DNA of 64,000 bases. Origin: Formosa haliotis (lineage in GTDB: Bacteria; Bacteroidota; Bacteroidia; Flavobacteriales; Flavobacteriaceae). Shown piece by piece: positions 9,131-18,901 of this stretch. The position numbers and the translations under genes are program-made. The notes beneath the pieces are model-generated. The model saw only the letters and a program-made list of their open reading frames with translations, had not been told where the DNA came from and did not search any database. The stretch spans positions 3,345,501 to 3,409,500 of the forward strand of contig NZ_BDEL01000001.1 of assembly GCF_001685485.1 (NCBI RefSeq). The letters run 5' to 3'. Each line of letters begins with the position of its first letter. The stretch's first letter is position 1.

Positions 9131-9465
9131 TGGCAAATCATACATCGAAAATAGAATTAGAAGTCGAGTTAGACGAAAACCGTATACCAGAAAAATTGTC
9201 ATGGACAGCCCAAGATGGTGGTATTAGTAACGAAGAGGCTAAAGCCATGATGCTTTCTGTTTGGGATAGCAAAGCTCAAGAATCGTTACGTATCGACTTA
9301 TGGACAAAAGATATGCCGGTAGATGAGATGAAAGTATTTTTTCATCAAACCTTAGTGGCAATGAGCGATACGTTTAAACGCGCAACGCAGGATGAAAAAA
9401 TGACTGCAACCATGAAAGATTTCTGCGATTATTTTGCTGAGAAATTAGAGCTAAATAAGGAGTAG
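9130..9465 (+). CDS. gldC: Gliding motility protein GldC
   Basis: A 111-residue soluble protein without signal peptide that matches GldC throughout (HTSKIELEVELDENRIPEKL at the start, MTATMKDFCDYFAEKLELNK at the end). GldC enhances gliding efficiency in Flavobacterium and is usually found directly after gldB, as here. Overlap of one base with gldB. A hairpin terminator follows at 9483. Confidence 0.93.
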   Translation: MANHTSKIELEVELDENRIPEKLSWTAQDGGISNEEAKAMMLSVWDSKAQESLRIDLWTKDMPVDEMKVFFHQTLVAMSDTFKRATQDEKMTATMKDFCDYFAEKLELNKE

Positions 9466-9482
9466 CATTACGTTTGAAACTC

Positions 9483-9531
9483 AAAAAGAGGTTATCTTGA
9501 AAATTAAACGTTTTAGGTGGCCTCTTTTTTT
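9483..9531 (+). terminator. Rho-independent terminator after gldC, probably bidirectional
   Basis: A stem AAAAGAGG ... CCTCTTTT extended by G-U pairs, followed by a run of T on the + strand and preceded by A residues that serve as the T run for the convergent pldA gene. Confidence 0.7.
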
Positions 9532-9562
9532 ATTTTTTTAAAATTAGAACTTGAATTTTTAA

Positions 9563-10456
9563 TTATTGAATTAAAGATAGTCCTATACCAAAGGTGGTTT
9601 GTTTGTGGTTATAATCGATTAAGCTCTCCCCATAACCTGTAAAGCATTGCACATGAAATTTTAAGTTTTCGTAAAAGCGATAGGAATAATCTAGTCTCAG
9701 ACTCCCATGACTTCTATCTCCGGAGCGCAGGGAATGACGAGCGGCCAAATTAATGTAATGTTTATTCTTAATATATGTAAATAAAATTTCGCAGCGACCA
9801 ATGTAATCTTCAATATTAGGGTTGTTATCTTCTACAAAATCTTCCTGTATGCGCCACCACGGATTTATAATAATATTTAAATCTTTAATCGACATACCAA
9901 AATGAAGCATAAAACGGTTCCAGCTTCTGGAGTAAGGGTTCGCTCTTCCGTTACTTTGATGGTTAAATCCTATTCCAGAAAACACACCTTTTAACCCCCA
10001 AATAGAATAACGGGTGGGAAATAGTAAAAATCCTTCGGGTTCGTAATTGGTTTCTCGAAACGGTCTTGAAAGAGGTTTGTTAAAAATTTGCCAGCGGGAA
10101 GACTGGGTATATGCCAACCAAATATCGCCACCAATTTTTTTTCCAAAGATGTTTCGTATAGCTTTAGTTTTTAAACTGAGTTGAAATTTCATTTCAACAG
10201 GATCTAAGTCTATAGCTTCGGGTACGTCGTTAACCGGGTTTTCACTAGAAGGTTGCTTGTTAATATCGGTTGAGTAGTTGGCCACTAAAATATATGTAGG
10301 GCGGTAGGGTAGAATTTTAAAGAGACTTTTTCTTCCAATGGTATCGTATAATTCCCATTGTTTTTCCAAACTTTGCTCACTTAAAGGGATACTATCTTGT
10401 GCCAAACTTTGCTGATGAATTAAAAGGCTAAAACAGAGAATAAAAAGGTATTTCAT
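9563..10456 (-). CDS. pldA: Outer-membrane phospholipase A
   Basis: OMPLA-type phospholipase A1/A2 of the outer membrane, which degrades phospholipids that reach the outer leaflet. 297 residues with a signal peptide (residues 1-19, ending SLAQ). The active-site block GIGFNHQSNGR...SRSWNR carries the triad His166, Ser168 and Asn180; the 14-residue spacing of His to Asn equals that of E. coli OMPLA (142/144/156). Amphipathic strands fill the rest and the chain ends GIGLSLIQ. Stands alone, convergent with gldC and separated upstream by a terminator. Confidence 0.92.
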   Translation of the reverse strand: MKYLFILCFSLLIHQQSLAQDSIPLSEQSLEKQWELYDTIGRKSLFKILPYRPTYILVANYSTDINKQPSSENPVNDVPEAIDLDPVEMKFQLSLKTKAIRNIFGKKIGGDIWLAYTQSSRWQIFNKPLSRPFRETNYEPEGFLLFPTRYSIWGLKGVFSGIGFNHQSNGRANPYSRSWNRFMLHFGMSIKDLNIIINPWWRIQEDFVEDNNPNIEDYIGRCEILFTYIKNKHYINLAARHSLRSGDRSHGSLRLDYSYRFYENLKFHVQCFTGYGESLIDYNHKQTTFGIGLSLIQ

Positions 10457-10533
10457 GAAAATTGGAATGAATTTTAAATTGGAATTGAAACCTCAACTAA
10501 GATTAATAGGACTTTTAGAAAACAATATAGCAC

Positions 10534-10576
10534 AAAAAAAGGCTTCTCAAAAGTTATAGTTTGAAAAGCCTTTTTT
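10534..10576 (-). terminator. Rho-independent terminator ending the DUF3604/barrel cluster
   Basis: Stem between 10534-10551 and 10560-10576 (AAAGGCTTCTCAAA against TTTGAAAAGCCTTT, one mismatch), with a T run on the minus strand. It insulates pldA from the decayed genes upstream. Confidence 0.8.
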
Positions 10577-10688
10577 ATCACTTTTTTAGGTAAACTCAAG
10601 TCACCTTAAGTAATCTTAGGGTTTGTTGTAATCATAACAGTATTAAGATAGGTTTCAATAATTATTCACTCAAACAGGTGCTGAGGTT

Positions 10689-10977
10689 TTAAAACCCCAA
10701 ATAAGGCATTTGAAATTTTTGTGGTTTCAGGCTCTCCAAAAAACTACTTACCGAGGCACCTGCTCCAAATATAAATCCGAACGCCGGATTTGCCCCAATT
10801 ACTGGTATTGGAGTAAAATAGATATCTCCTTTTTCTGGAGGTCATGCAATTTTTACTTTTTAGCAGCTTTCTTGGCTTCTTTTTTTTTGCTTGCTTCTCA
10901 GTTAGCTCTTGTGCATAACCGGATAGATATGAAGCAAATAAAAATACAATAAGAGAAAATTTTAATATTTGTTTCAT
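10689..10977 (-). pseudogene. Decayed, truncated outer-membrane barrel gene (Omp85/BamA-like)
   Basis: Begins with an intact signal peptide (MKQILKFSLIVFLFASYLSG) and then falls apart. Adding one base to the T9 run at 10880-10888 restores EAKKAAKK; a stop then lies at 10853-10855; adding one base to the T5 run at 10830-10834 restores KGDIYFTPIPVIGANPAFGF, the start of a barrel like the gene at 14871-16025. The frame then ends at 10689 and no remainder of the barrel is seen. Two shifts, one stop and a missing C-terminal two-thirds argue for true decay. Confidence 0.75.
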
Positions 10978-11030
10978 AAAATTAGAATTACGCTTTTGCA
11001 AAAAAAATAGGATGATTTTGATTCATTCGC

Positions 11031-12906
11031 TTAATTTGGTGCATACCAAATAGGAGATGTCCACCCGCGCTCTTGTATGGTAGTTGGTAAATCTTTTCTA
11101 GGTTCAATGCCCAGGTTTACGGCATCATAAGTGCTCCATCTAGGTGTTGGGATTTGTAACACACGAACGTAATAAAAGGCATGTTGTCCGGCATCAAAAT
11201 CTGGATCTGTCCAAACCACACTAAAATGTGTTGATCCTATAGAATTGGTATAGGTCGCGGTTTTTACGTCTACCGTATTTCCAACAGGAGCTACTTTGCC
11301 GTTGGCATCTACTGTTCTGCCATCGCTTAAAGCAATATTATAAATTTTTTCGTGTGCTTTTCCGGTGGCATCTACCCAACCTTTTATCATTTGTATCCGG
11401 TCTAGATTTGCACCATCTGTCTCTTTTAAAGCATCCACAATAAAACTTGGGGCTTTATCTGTAGCTTGAGGTAAATCTCCTCCCATTGGTACACCATTAT
11501 CATATGCTGTTTTTACCCAATTATTATCCTCAAGACTATTTTTATCGAAATCGTAACCAGCAAAGACACGTACTTTTAAACGTACTCCAGATGTGGCAAA
11601 GGTTTCTTTACGAAGCAGTGCTGCATAAATGGATTCACGAGTATTGGACTCTGCCCAAACTCCAGCAAGTCCACCTGAACTAAATTCTCGTATTTGTCTT
11701 GCATTTTTTCAGGGAAACCTTTTGGACCATTAAGTCTTTCATTTGGATCGTTTTCCATTCCAAACTTACCTGTGTAATTGTTTTCTTCTATAGTTGATGC
11801 CGAATTATGTGTATCTGAATCTCCAATAACCCCATATTTAAATGGATTTCCTTTACCTTCTTTCTCCAATTGTATACCACGTTTAAACGCATCTCTAGCG
11901 TATCCACCTTGTTTGTGCTCTGGAGGAAGAGCGGTCGAGGCCAAGGTATAGTCCCATATTTCAAAATTAGCAAATTCGTCCGTTGGTGATAAGGTTGGAT
12001 GGGTTTCAGAGGTTCCTTTAATTTGAGTGATTTCATATAAAGGTTCATTTCGCATACGTGTTTCAGCATATTCTTTTGTTAAAGAACTACCACCATAAGA
12101 TGTTTCTACAGGAAACATTAATCCGTTACTAGCATTTCCATTGTGAGGAACGGCTAAAAGCGTAGACCCATTTTCTCTTTGGGCATCCATCCATTTCCAC
12201 AACTCTTCTGGATGATTTGAATTTAAAGCTGAAAAAGGTATGTCTGGCAAATGTTTAGAATTCTCAAAAGAACTACTCGGTGTAGGTTTTGAGATCCAGG
12301 ATTAGAGGTCCATTCGTAGGCGGGGAATGTGGTAAACTTACCCGGTTGGTTGTGTTTATCTGCAATAGCAACCACTTCTTGCCATATAGATTTTACAATT
12401 TCAGGATCGTTTAAATTAGGATCAGGCTTACTTTCGTTAATACCATTTAAAATTTCGTTGTAAGCAGCAAAAGCCACAACCTGATCATCGGATGAGGCAC
12501 GTTTGGCGATATCTAACTTACTCATAGGATTATTAGGGTCTTTTAGTTTAGGAAATATACCTAAATATTCTGCATGGTCTGAAACAGCATACCAGTCTAA
12601 AGGTTTTAGTATTTTTAGTTCTCCACCTGCGCCTCCACCAGGAATAGCCTCTCCTTGCGCCCAACGATAGGCATCTTCTGGTCCGGTGACAGAGCCATTT
12701 GTATATCCGTCAAACGACCAGCTAGTGTGCACATGGAGATTACCAAAATAGACATCTTTTAAAGGATTTTGTGTTATTTGATCTTCGCTCTCGATGGCTT
12801 CAGTTGTGTTGATATTTTCGTCTTTTTGCTTGTCATGATTTTTACAATTCATGAACAATAATCCTAGACATATTAGGAATCCGAATTTTAATTTTAAAAA
12901 AATCAT
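11031..12906 (-). pseudogene. DUF3604 lipoprotein gene broken by two frameshifts
   Basis: Paralogue of the intact DUF3604 gene next to it. Three frame segments join into one protein of about 625 residues: lipoprotein signal (LGLLFMNC) and the HVHTSWSFDGY and VSDHAEY metal motifs from 12906 to about 12268; PHNGNAS and GVIGDSDTHN from there to about 11706; then REFSSGGLAGVWAESNTRES to the end GWTSPIWYAPN. Each junction is repaired by one base in a short homopolymer: A4 at 12266-12269 (yielding VVLFENS) and T6 at 11704-11709 (yielding PEKNARQIREF). It lies 27 bp downstream of the intact copy. Either a recent pseudogene or sequence errors; decay is favoured by the neighbouring wrecked gene. Confidence 0.8.
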
Positions 12907-12933
12907 AGACTATAGTTATTAATTTATACGATT

Positions 12934-14796
12934 CTATTTGTTAGGTGCATACCAAATAGGCGATGTCCATCCGCGTTCTTGTATGGTAGCAGGAACATCT
13001 TCTAATAAAGGTAAGCCAGCTCTAACGGCATCATAAGTAGACCATCTTGGGGTAGGTATTTCTATAACACGAACATAGTAAACTGCATTTATGTCGGGAT
13101 TGAATTTTGGATCTTCCCAAAAGCCCATAAGTTGTGGGCTACCTATGGTGTTGTTGTAAGTAGCGTTATTAACATCAACCGTATTTCCAACTTCAGGAAG
13201 CTTTCCATTGGCATCTGGTTGTCTGTTGTCCGACCAAACGACATCGTAAATCTCTTCTTTAGTATCTCCGTTTTCAATCCATCCTTTAATAATTTGAATA
13301 CGATCTAGATTTGCACCATCAGGATCTTTTATTGCAAATACGGAAAATACTGGCGATTTACCGTTAGCACTGCTTAAAGTTTGTCCCATAGGAATTCCGG
13401 AAGTATATCCGTCTGCAACCAAAGCATCGTAATCTTTAAGATTAGTGTCTAAATTAAAGCCTCCAAAGAAACGTACTTTTAGTCGGGTACCGCTCGTACC
13501 AAAAGTTTCTTTATTTCGTAAGGCATCCCAAATATCTTCTCGGGTATTTTTAGGTGCCCAAACGCCGGTTAATGCACCCGGGTTTAAATCTTTTCCTTCA
13601 ATCCATCCTCCAACAACACCGGTACGTCTTTCTTCAATAGTACCATCTGCTTCACCATGACTTCCAAGTTCGAAATTAGATTCGGTAACGTTTGATGGGG
13701 TTCCGTTATGACTGTCTGTTCCTCCTACAATTCCGTATTTATAAGGGTTCGTTCCTAATTTAGTTTCGTATTCTAAACCTTTAATCAAGCCATAACGCAC
13801 ATAGTTTTCTTTTAGAGCTTTACGGCCACTAAATTGTTGCATACTATTGGCGTTTTCGAAACCAGCAAATTCGTCGTTTGTCCAGAATTTAGCATGTACT
13901 TCAGAGTTTCCTTTTATCTGCATCATTTCAATAAGAGGTTCGAAATAATTACGTGTTTTTACATATTCTTTGTCTATCGGGTTTCCTTTAGAATCGTTAG
14001 GGTTAAACATCATGCCTTTACTAGCATTGGAGTTGTGCGGTATAGCAAAAACATGCATGCCTTGTTTTTCTAATCCAGCCATCCATTCCCATAGACCTTC
14101 CTCTCTATTAATGTCTACATTACCTACAGGAACCTCGGGAAGATTCATGTCTCTAAATAATACATTTCTATGTAAATTTCCTCCTGTTGGGGCTGCACTC
14201 CATTCAAACCCAGCTATAGTTGTAAAGGTGCCTGGGTTGTAATGCTCGTTTACGGCATCTATCATTACTTGCCAACCATTTTTTACAGCAGCTTCACCAG
14301 GATAGAAGTCAGTACGTTTTGGAATTGCAGATCTGTTGTTGTTTACCACATATTTAAAAAACCATTTTTCCTCCTCTTCAAAATTGGTGAGGCTACGGAG
14401 TTCTATTAGTTTTGGGTTGTTATGGCCTTCGGCATCTTCATGATAGTTAACATACATCTCACCAATATATTCGGCATGATCTGTAACTGCACAAAAATCT
14501 AATGGTTTACTAATGGTTACATTTTTACCGTTTACTTCTACGGTTTCCCCTTTAGCAAATCTATAAGCATCGGAAGGTTTTAAGCGGGTTCCACCCAAGT
14601 AAGCATCTAAGGAATATGAAGTGTGTACGTGGAGCTCTCCAAAAAAAGCTTCTTTATTTTTAAAAAAAGGAATATCGTTTTTAGGTGTGTTTTCACTTTG
14701 TTGCACTTCAGGTTCAATAGGCTCAGATGTTTTTTTATCATCCTTACAAGAGAGCACTGATAAAGCAATGCAAGTGGTTAAAATGCTGATTCTCAT
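12934..14796 (-). CDS. DUF3604 lipoprotein, PHP-like putative metallohydrolase
   Basis: A 620-residue lipoprotein (lipobox LSVLSC, Cys17). DUF3604 proteins resemble the PHP phosphoesterase superfamily: GELHVHTSYSLDAY (His56, His58), VTDHAEY (Asp106, His107), FAIPHNSNAS and GGTDSHNGTP are the expected metal-binding stations in order. The C-terminal third ends with the family signature ERGWTSPIWYAPN. Substrate unknown; the fold suggests a phosphoester or related bond. It follows a barrel gene (74 bp) and precedes its own broken copy. Confidence 0.88.
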   Translation of the reverse strand: MRISILTTCIALSVLSCKDDKKTSEPIEPEVQQSENTPKNDIPFFKNKEAFFGELHVHTSYSLDAYLGGTRLKPSDAYRFAKGETVEVNGKNVTISKPLDFCAVTDHAEYIGEMYVNYHEDAEGHNNPKLIELRSLTNFEEEEKWFFKYVVNNNRSAIPKRTDFYPGEAAVKNGWQVMIDAVNEHYNPGTFTTIAGFEWSAAPTGGNLHRNVLFRDMNLPEVPVGNVDINREEGLWEWMAGLEKQGMHVFAIPHNSNASKGMMFNPNDSKGNPIDKEYVKTRNYFEPLIEMMQIKGNSEVHAKFWTNDEFAGFENANSMQQFSGRKALKENYVRYGLIKGLEYETKLGTNPYKYGIVGGTDSHNGTPSNVTESNFELGSHGEADGTIEERRTGVVGGWIEGKDLNPGALTGVWAPKNTREDIWDALRNKETFGTSGTRLKVRFFGGFNLDTNLKDYDALVADGYTSGIPMGQTLSSANGKSPVFSVFAIKDPDGANLDRIQIIKGWIENGDTKEEIYDVVWSDNRQPDANGKLPEVGNTVDVNNATYNNTIGSPQLMGFWEDPKFNPDINAVYYVRVIEIPTPRWSTYDAVRAGLPLLEDVPATIQERGWTSPIWYAPNK

Positions 14797-14870
14797 GATT
14801 TTTGTAGATTGTATAGTGCTAATAAAGTTAGTGGATTAAATTGGTAAATCTAACTTTTGGCTCTATTATT

Positions 14871-16025
14871 TTAGAAAGCTTCGGTAAAATTAAAATAAAG
14901 TCCGGTAGAGTGTCTTCCAACACCAAAGTCTATTCTCACATTCATGCGGGGTTGTACCTCGTAACGATAACCTATTCCTGTATTTGGAACAAATCTTTTA
15001 ATTTCGCTTAATTCGGGGGCAATTGTTCCTAAACCTCCCCATAATGTAACGCCATGTTTACTTAAAGTATCATCACGTTTTAAAAACGTATGACGCCATT
15101 CAGAAACAAGATACATGCCTGTTTTATCGCGATATTGTCCAATAAGATATCCGCGTAAGGCATTTGTTCCTCCAAGTGCGGTGAGTTCTTGGTAAGGTAT
15201 ATCGCCCTTAGTGATACGTCCGTAAAATTTAAAGGCTAAAATATTTCCTGGTCTGTGTATTTGAAAATAACTTCTAACGTCGTATTCGTAAACTTGGTAG
15301 GTGTTATTACTTCCTAAATAATTGCCATAAAACCCAGTAGAAAGGTGTGCGTACCAACCTTTCCAAGCATTTACTGTAACATCTCGGCTGTCGTAATTAA
15401 CAGAGAATAACATCCCGCTGTTAAAGTTGTTTGGGCCATATTTTAGGTAGTCTGGATCTTGTGCCATTAATGGATTTACAGAAGTAACATGCGTATTATT
15501 TAAATCGACCCCAACGCCTAAATACAGATCTTTTTTTACTCGCATTAAAACCGTAGGATTAAAAACGGTATACTGTCTATTATAGGCGGTGGTTGAATCG
15601 CCTAGAGGAACGTTTTCTGCATTGTCGATACCTACTCCAAAATAATTATCCTCGGCATTAGAATACCTTAAGCGCGCATTAACTCTGAGCTTGTCTTCTA
15701 ACCAAAAGGATTGTAAAGCGGTACCAATTTGAAAATTTCCTTTCGTACTTATAAAGGTGTTTATAGGTATTGATGAACGCTGAATCAGACTGTCGCTTCT
15801 ATTGGTTTTAAAGGTGTACAGAAAACCACCTCCTATAAGTAAACCATTATCTGGTGTATACCCAGGACCAGCCAATATGCTTAAAAAAGGTTCGCCCGCT
15901 TCAATTTTTGCTGCTTTTTTGGCTTTACGTTCAGACATAAATTTTTTAATGCCATCAAATTGGGCATAACCCGAAAAACCAACGAGTAATAAAATAAATA
16001 CTAATAGGGTTTTTAATAATTTCAT
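14871..16025 (-). CDS. Omp85/BamA-type outer-membrane barrel without POTRA domains
   Basis: About 384 residues. Start at 16025 (MKLLKTLLVFILLLVGFSGY) gives a signal peptide; four extra residues are possible upstream. A short basic linker (SERKAKKAAKIEAGEP) leads into a barrel beginning FLSILAGPGYTPDNGLLIGG and containing the surface-antigen motifs NYDSRDVTVNAWKGWY, LGGTNALRGY (LRGY, the VRGF/Y-like motif of loop 6) and LYFNFTEAF at the C-terminus. No POTRA repeats precede the barrel, so a role in a small secretion or uptake step rather than barrel assembly is likely. Head of the cluster with the DUF3604 genes. Confidence 0.82.
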   Translation of the reverse strand: MKLLKTLLVFILLLVGFSGYAQFDGIKKFMSERKAKKAAKIEAGEPFLSILAGPGYTPDNGLLIGGGFLYTFKTNRSDSLIQRSSIPINTFISTKGNFQIGTALQSFWLEDKLRVNARLRYSNAEDNYFGVGIDNAENVPLGDSTTAYNRQYTVFNPTVLMRVKKDLYLGVGVDLNNTHVTSVNPLMAQDPDYLKYGPNNFNSGMLFSVNYDSRDVTVNAWKGWYAHLSTGFYGNYLGSNNTYQVYEYDVRSYFQIHRPGNILAFKFYGRITKGDIPYQELTALGGTNALRGYLIGQYRDKTGMYLVSEWRHTFLKRDDTLSKHGVTLWGGLGTIAPELSEIKRFVPNTGIGYRYEVQPRMNVRIDFGVGRHSTGLYFNFTEAF

Positions 16026-16128
16026 ATTATGGTGCACTTCCGTTACAGTGGTTTGTTAGTCGTTATAATTAAGACTCTGGTAGCCTAAACTTATATTGGC
16101 TGCAAAGGCTTTGATTTATAAAACGTAA

Positions 16129-17064
16129 TTATAGCAATGGTTTTACTTGTAAAGGTAAGTTTTTTAAAGTTTTTAAATTTTGTTTTATACCCGATAAAAA
16201 GTCGCCTTGACTAGGTTTTCCTGATAAAGGTAAAATAACGGCACTGTAAATACCTTTATCCTGAAGTGTTTTAATGCTTTCTGCTTTGGGCTTAGCTTCC
16301 CAAATTAAGGTAGTTACAGGTGTGTTTTCTATAAGGTGTTTTAACTCATGCATTTTGTCGTGGTTTATCACATCTGTAGGTTCCCAATGTAAACTTTTTC
16401 CTTTAATTCCATAGGCGTCTTGAAAGTATTGATAAACGGGATGCGAAAAAATAACAGGATTCTGCATTTGCTCACCCACACTTTTAAATTCCTGGTCTAG
16501 TTCTAAAAGTTCTTGTGATAAGGCGTTAAAATTACTATTGAAAGTTGTTTCTAAATTAGGAAATTTTTCTGTTAATGCATTTTTTATTGCAAGCGCTTGT
16601 GCGTTAGCAAATTCTAAGTTAAGCCAAGTTGTATATGCCGTGCCGGTATGGGTGTGAGCTTTTTCATCGCCATGGCTATGTGTAAACACCTCGCCATTTC
16701 CTAATAATTGGTTTTCAAAAGATGCACCTGTGTTAATAATAATATCGTCTGGTAACGATGTATTCATTAACCATTTTTCGTAGGTCGCTCCATTAATAAA
16801 AACAAAATCGGCCTGTTGCATAGCGGCAATAGTATCTGTTTCTGGTGTCCACATGGCAGGCTCAGACAACTCACTGGCAGGAAAATGTAACTCAATAGCC
16901 AATCCTCCAATGCGATTAGCAAAATAGTATAAAGGGTAATTAGTTACATACACCACAGGGGTGTGCATGTGCTGTGTGGTTGATGTCTCTTCTGATTTTT
17001 TCTCTTGTTTACAAGAAAAAAATGATATGCTCATGATAAAAAGTAAGGCTGAAAAAAGTCTCAT
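16129..17064 (-). CDS. TroA/ZnuA-fold substrate-binding lipoprotein lacking two metal His
   Basis: Periplasmic lipoprotein of the cluster A-I (zinc/manganese) binding family, 311 residues. Start at 17064 (MRLFSALLFIMSISFFSC) gives a lipobox; the longer frame runs into the preceding permease gene. A His-rich loop (HSHGDEKAHTHTG, about 128-140) typical of ZnuA is present. Of the three usual metal His, only the one in FSHPVYQYF (His208) remains; the DPHxYEP site reads EPAMWTP and the DPHxWL site reads AYTTWLN. It is the last gene of the operon, 5 bp after an FtsX-type permease rather than a ZnuB-type one. Cargo uncertain. Confidence 0.82.
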   Translation of the reverse strand: MRLFSALLFIMSISFFSCKQEKKSEETSTTQHMHTPVVYVTNYPLYYFANRIGGLAIELHFPASELSEPAMWTPETDTIAAMQQADFVFINGATYEKWLMNTSLPDDIIINTGASFENQLLGNGEVFTHSHGDEKAHTHTGTAYTTWLNLEFANAQALAIKNALTEKFPNLETTFNSNFNALSQELLELDQEFKSVGEQMQNPVIFSHPVYQYFQDAYGIKGKSLHWEPTDVINHDKMHELKHLIENTPVTTLIWEAKPKAESIKTLQDKGIYSAVILPLSGKPSQGDFLSGIKQNLKTLKNLPLQVKPLL

Positions 17065-17069
17065 AATTT

Positions 17070-18248
17070 TTATGTTAAAAAGTTGTCTATAAGGGATTGC
17101 CCGAAATGATTTAAAAGTAAAGTGTATCCCCATGCTAAAAGTGTACTGATCCCTAAAATTAAAACAATTTCTATAGTTAATAATTGAAAAATAAATCCTC
17201 TTGCAGCACCAATTCGTTTCATGGTGTTTAATTCGGATGCGCGTAATTGAGCTGATAGTATAAACACCAAAGTACAAATAGCGAGTGTTGCTAAACCTAT
17301 AGTTATTGCAGCTAAAATTAATAAATTCCGAATAGAAAATACGGTTTTAAGCAATTCTGTAATGATGTGGATCGGTGCAATCATTTGGACGTTGCCTACT
17401 TCATTTTCGTATCTGCCACGTAACATTAATCCCGATTTTTTATCTTTAGGTACGGCAATGATTGCATCTATGGGAAACTCTTTTTGATTGCCATGGAAGT
17501 GAAAAGAATCGATGTTTTCTTTTGTGATTTCTGTATAGGATAACACAGCTGAATTGGCTACTACGTTGGTTTCTGTTTTTGATATAATTAAACTATCGGC
17601 TATTTTAGTATTTAATTCTTGATGTCCATGGGCAATTCCTGCAATTACCCAAGTGGTTTTTATATCAACAAAAACAGCCTGGTCGTCTGGGGTGTTAACT
17701 TGATTTAAAACACCTACCACTTTCATTTTAAGCGGAAAACTACCAGCAATATCGAAAGCTCCTGCGGGAGAAGACAATATAAAGTCGCCCACTTTGGCAT
17801 TTAAAATTGCTGATGCTTTAGCTCCTAAAACACATTCCCCCAGAATGGCCATAGGCCGTCCTGCATTAAATGTTAAGTCTCTAAATTTAAAGTAAACAGT
17901 ATTTGTTCCAACTATGGGTTGATTTTTAACATTATATTTTAAATGTAACGGAATCGCTTCGGCTAAATGTGTTTTGTTGATTTTATTTACTTCGTGATAA
18001 GGAATGGGAGGTAATTGGGCGGTTTTAAAATATAAAGCACTTAAATTTAATTCTGTTGGGCTACCCTTTGCTCCAATTAATAAAGGAGTGTCTTGAGCGC
18101 GTTGTATCATGTTTTTCGACCCACTATTGGTTAAGGAATTTAAGCCTAATGGAATAAATATAATAAGACTTACCGAGAGTATAAGCACCACAGTTTTTAA
18201 CTTATGGTAGTTTAAATAGCGCCATGCCATGTAGAATACTTGTATCAT
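17070..18248 (-). CDS. FtsX/MacB-type ABC transporter permease
   Basis: 392 residues: TM1 at about 18-38 (VVLILSVSLIIFIPLGLNSL), a large periplasmic domain (about 40-285), then three C-terminal TM helices in an FtsX-like arrangement (LLILAAITIGLATLAICTLV, the ELNTMKRIGAARGF coupling loop, FQLLTIEIVLILGISTLLAW). This class usually works as a mechanotransmission or lipoprotein-release system, not as a channel for ions. Overlaps the ATPase gene by 4 bases (ATGA), so they form one transporter. Confidence 0.88.
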   Translation of the reverse strand: MIQVFYMAWRYLNYHKLKTVVLILSVSLIIFIPLGLNSLTNSGSKNMIQRAQDTPLLIGAKGSPTELNLSALYFKTAQLPPIPYHEVNKINKTHLAEAIPLHLKYNVKNQPIVGTNTVYFKFRDLTFNAGRPMAILGECVLGAKASAILNAKVGDFILSSPAGAFDIAGSFPLKMKVVGVLNQVNTPDDQAVFVDIKTTWVIAGIAHGHQELNTKIADSLIISKTETNVVANSAVLSYTEITKENIDSFHFHGNQKEFPIDAIIAVPKDKKSGLMLRGRYENEVGNVQMIAPIHIITELLKTVFSIRNLLILAAITIGLATLAICTLVFILSAQLRASELNTMKRIGAARGFIFQLLTIEIVLILGISTLLAWGYTLLLNHFGQSLIDNFLT

Positions 18249-18901
18249 AAGGCAAAACGTTTTACATCAATAATACGTTCAAAACGACTTAGAATGTCTT
18301 GATCGTGTGTAACCATTACTAAAGTCGTTTTATGTGTTTTACTGTATTCAAAAAGTATATCTAAAATAAGATCGCGATTTATTGGATCTAGATTGGCTGT
18401 GGGCTCATCGCATAAGAGTATTTTAGGTTTTGTAATTAATGCACGGCATACTGCAACGCGTTGTCTTTCTCCTTGCGATAAATGTTTTGGGTAACGCAGT
18501 AGTTTATCATTTAAACCAACCATTTCAGCTAATTGTTCTGCCCGTTGTTTAAGATTAGAATGCTGTTCAAGAATAGAATTTATACGATAAGGGAGTAATA
18601 TGTTATCTAAAACATTTAAATAAGTTAGCAATTCGAATTCCTGAAAAATAAGTCCCATTCTAAGTATCCTGAAATCATTTCGATCTCTTTTTTTAAAATC
18701 TGAAAGAACTATCTCATCAATGGTTACAGTGCCAGAATTTGGGGTTAACAAACTTGAAATAAGGTGAATTAAAGTTGTTTTTCCGCAGCCACTGGGGCCA
18801 ATAATAGCCAATTGCTCACCTTCCGAAATTTGTAATTCGGTTATATTTAATCCAAAGGTTGTATTTGGATAGTTGAATTGTATAGCGTTACATTGTATCA
18901 T
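18245..18901 (-). CDS. ABC transporter ATP-binding protein (LolD/MacB family)
   Basis: 218 residues, one nucleotide-binding domain: Walker A GPSGCGKTT (35-43), signature LSQGERQRV, Walker B ILLCDEPTANLDP and H-loop VMVTHD. Overlaps the genes on both sides by 4 bases and powers the FtsX-type permease downstream. Confidence 0.93.
   Translation of the reverse strand: MIQCNAIQFNYPNTTFGLNITELQISEGEQLAIIGPSGCGKTTLIHLISSLLTPNSGTVTIDEIVLSDFKKRDRNDFRILRMGLIFQEFELLTYLNVLDNILLPYRINSILEQHSNLKQRAEQLAEMVGLNDKLLRYPKHLSQGERQRVAVCRALITKPKILLCDEPTANLDPINRDLILDILFEYSKTHKTTLVMVTHDQDILSRFERIIDVKRFAL

Noticed and set aside
10710..10952. 80-residue plus-strand ORF
   Set aside because: Lies opposite the decayed barrel gene whose signal peptide and barrel start are recognisable on the minus strand.
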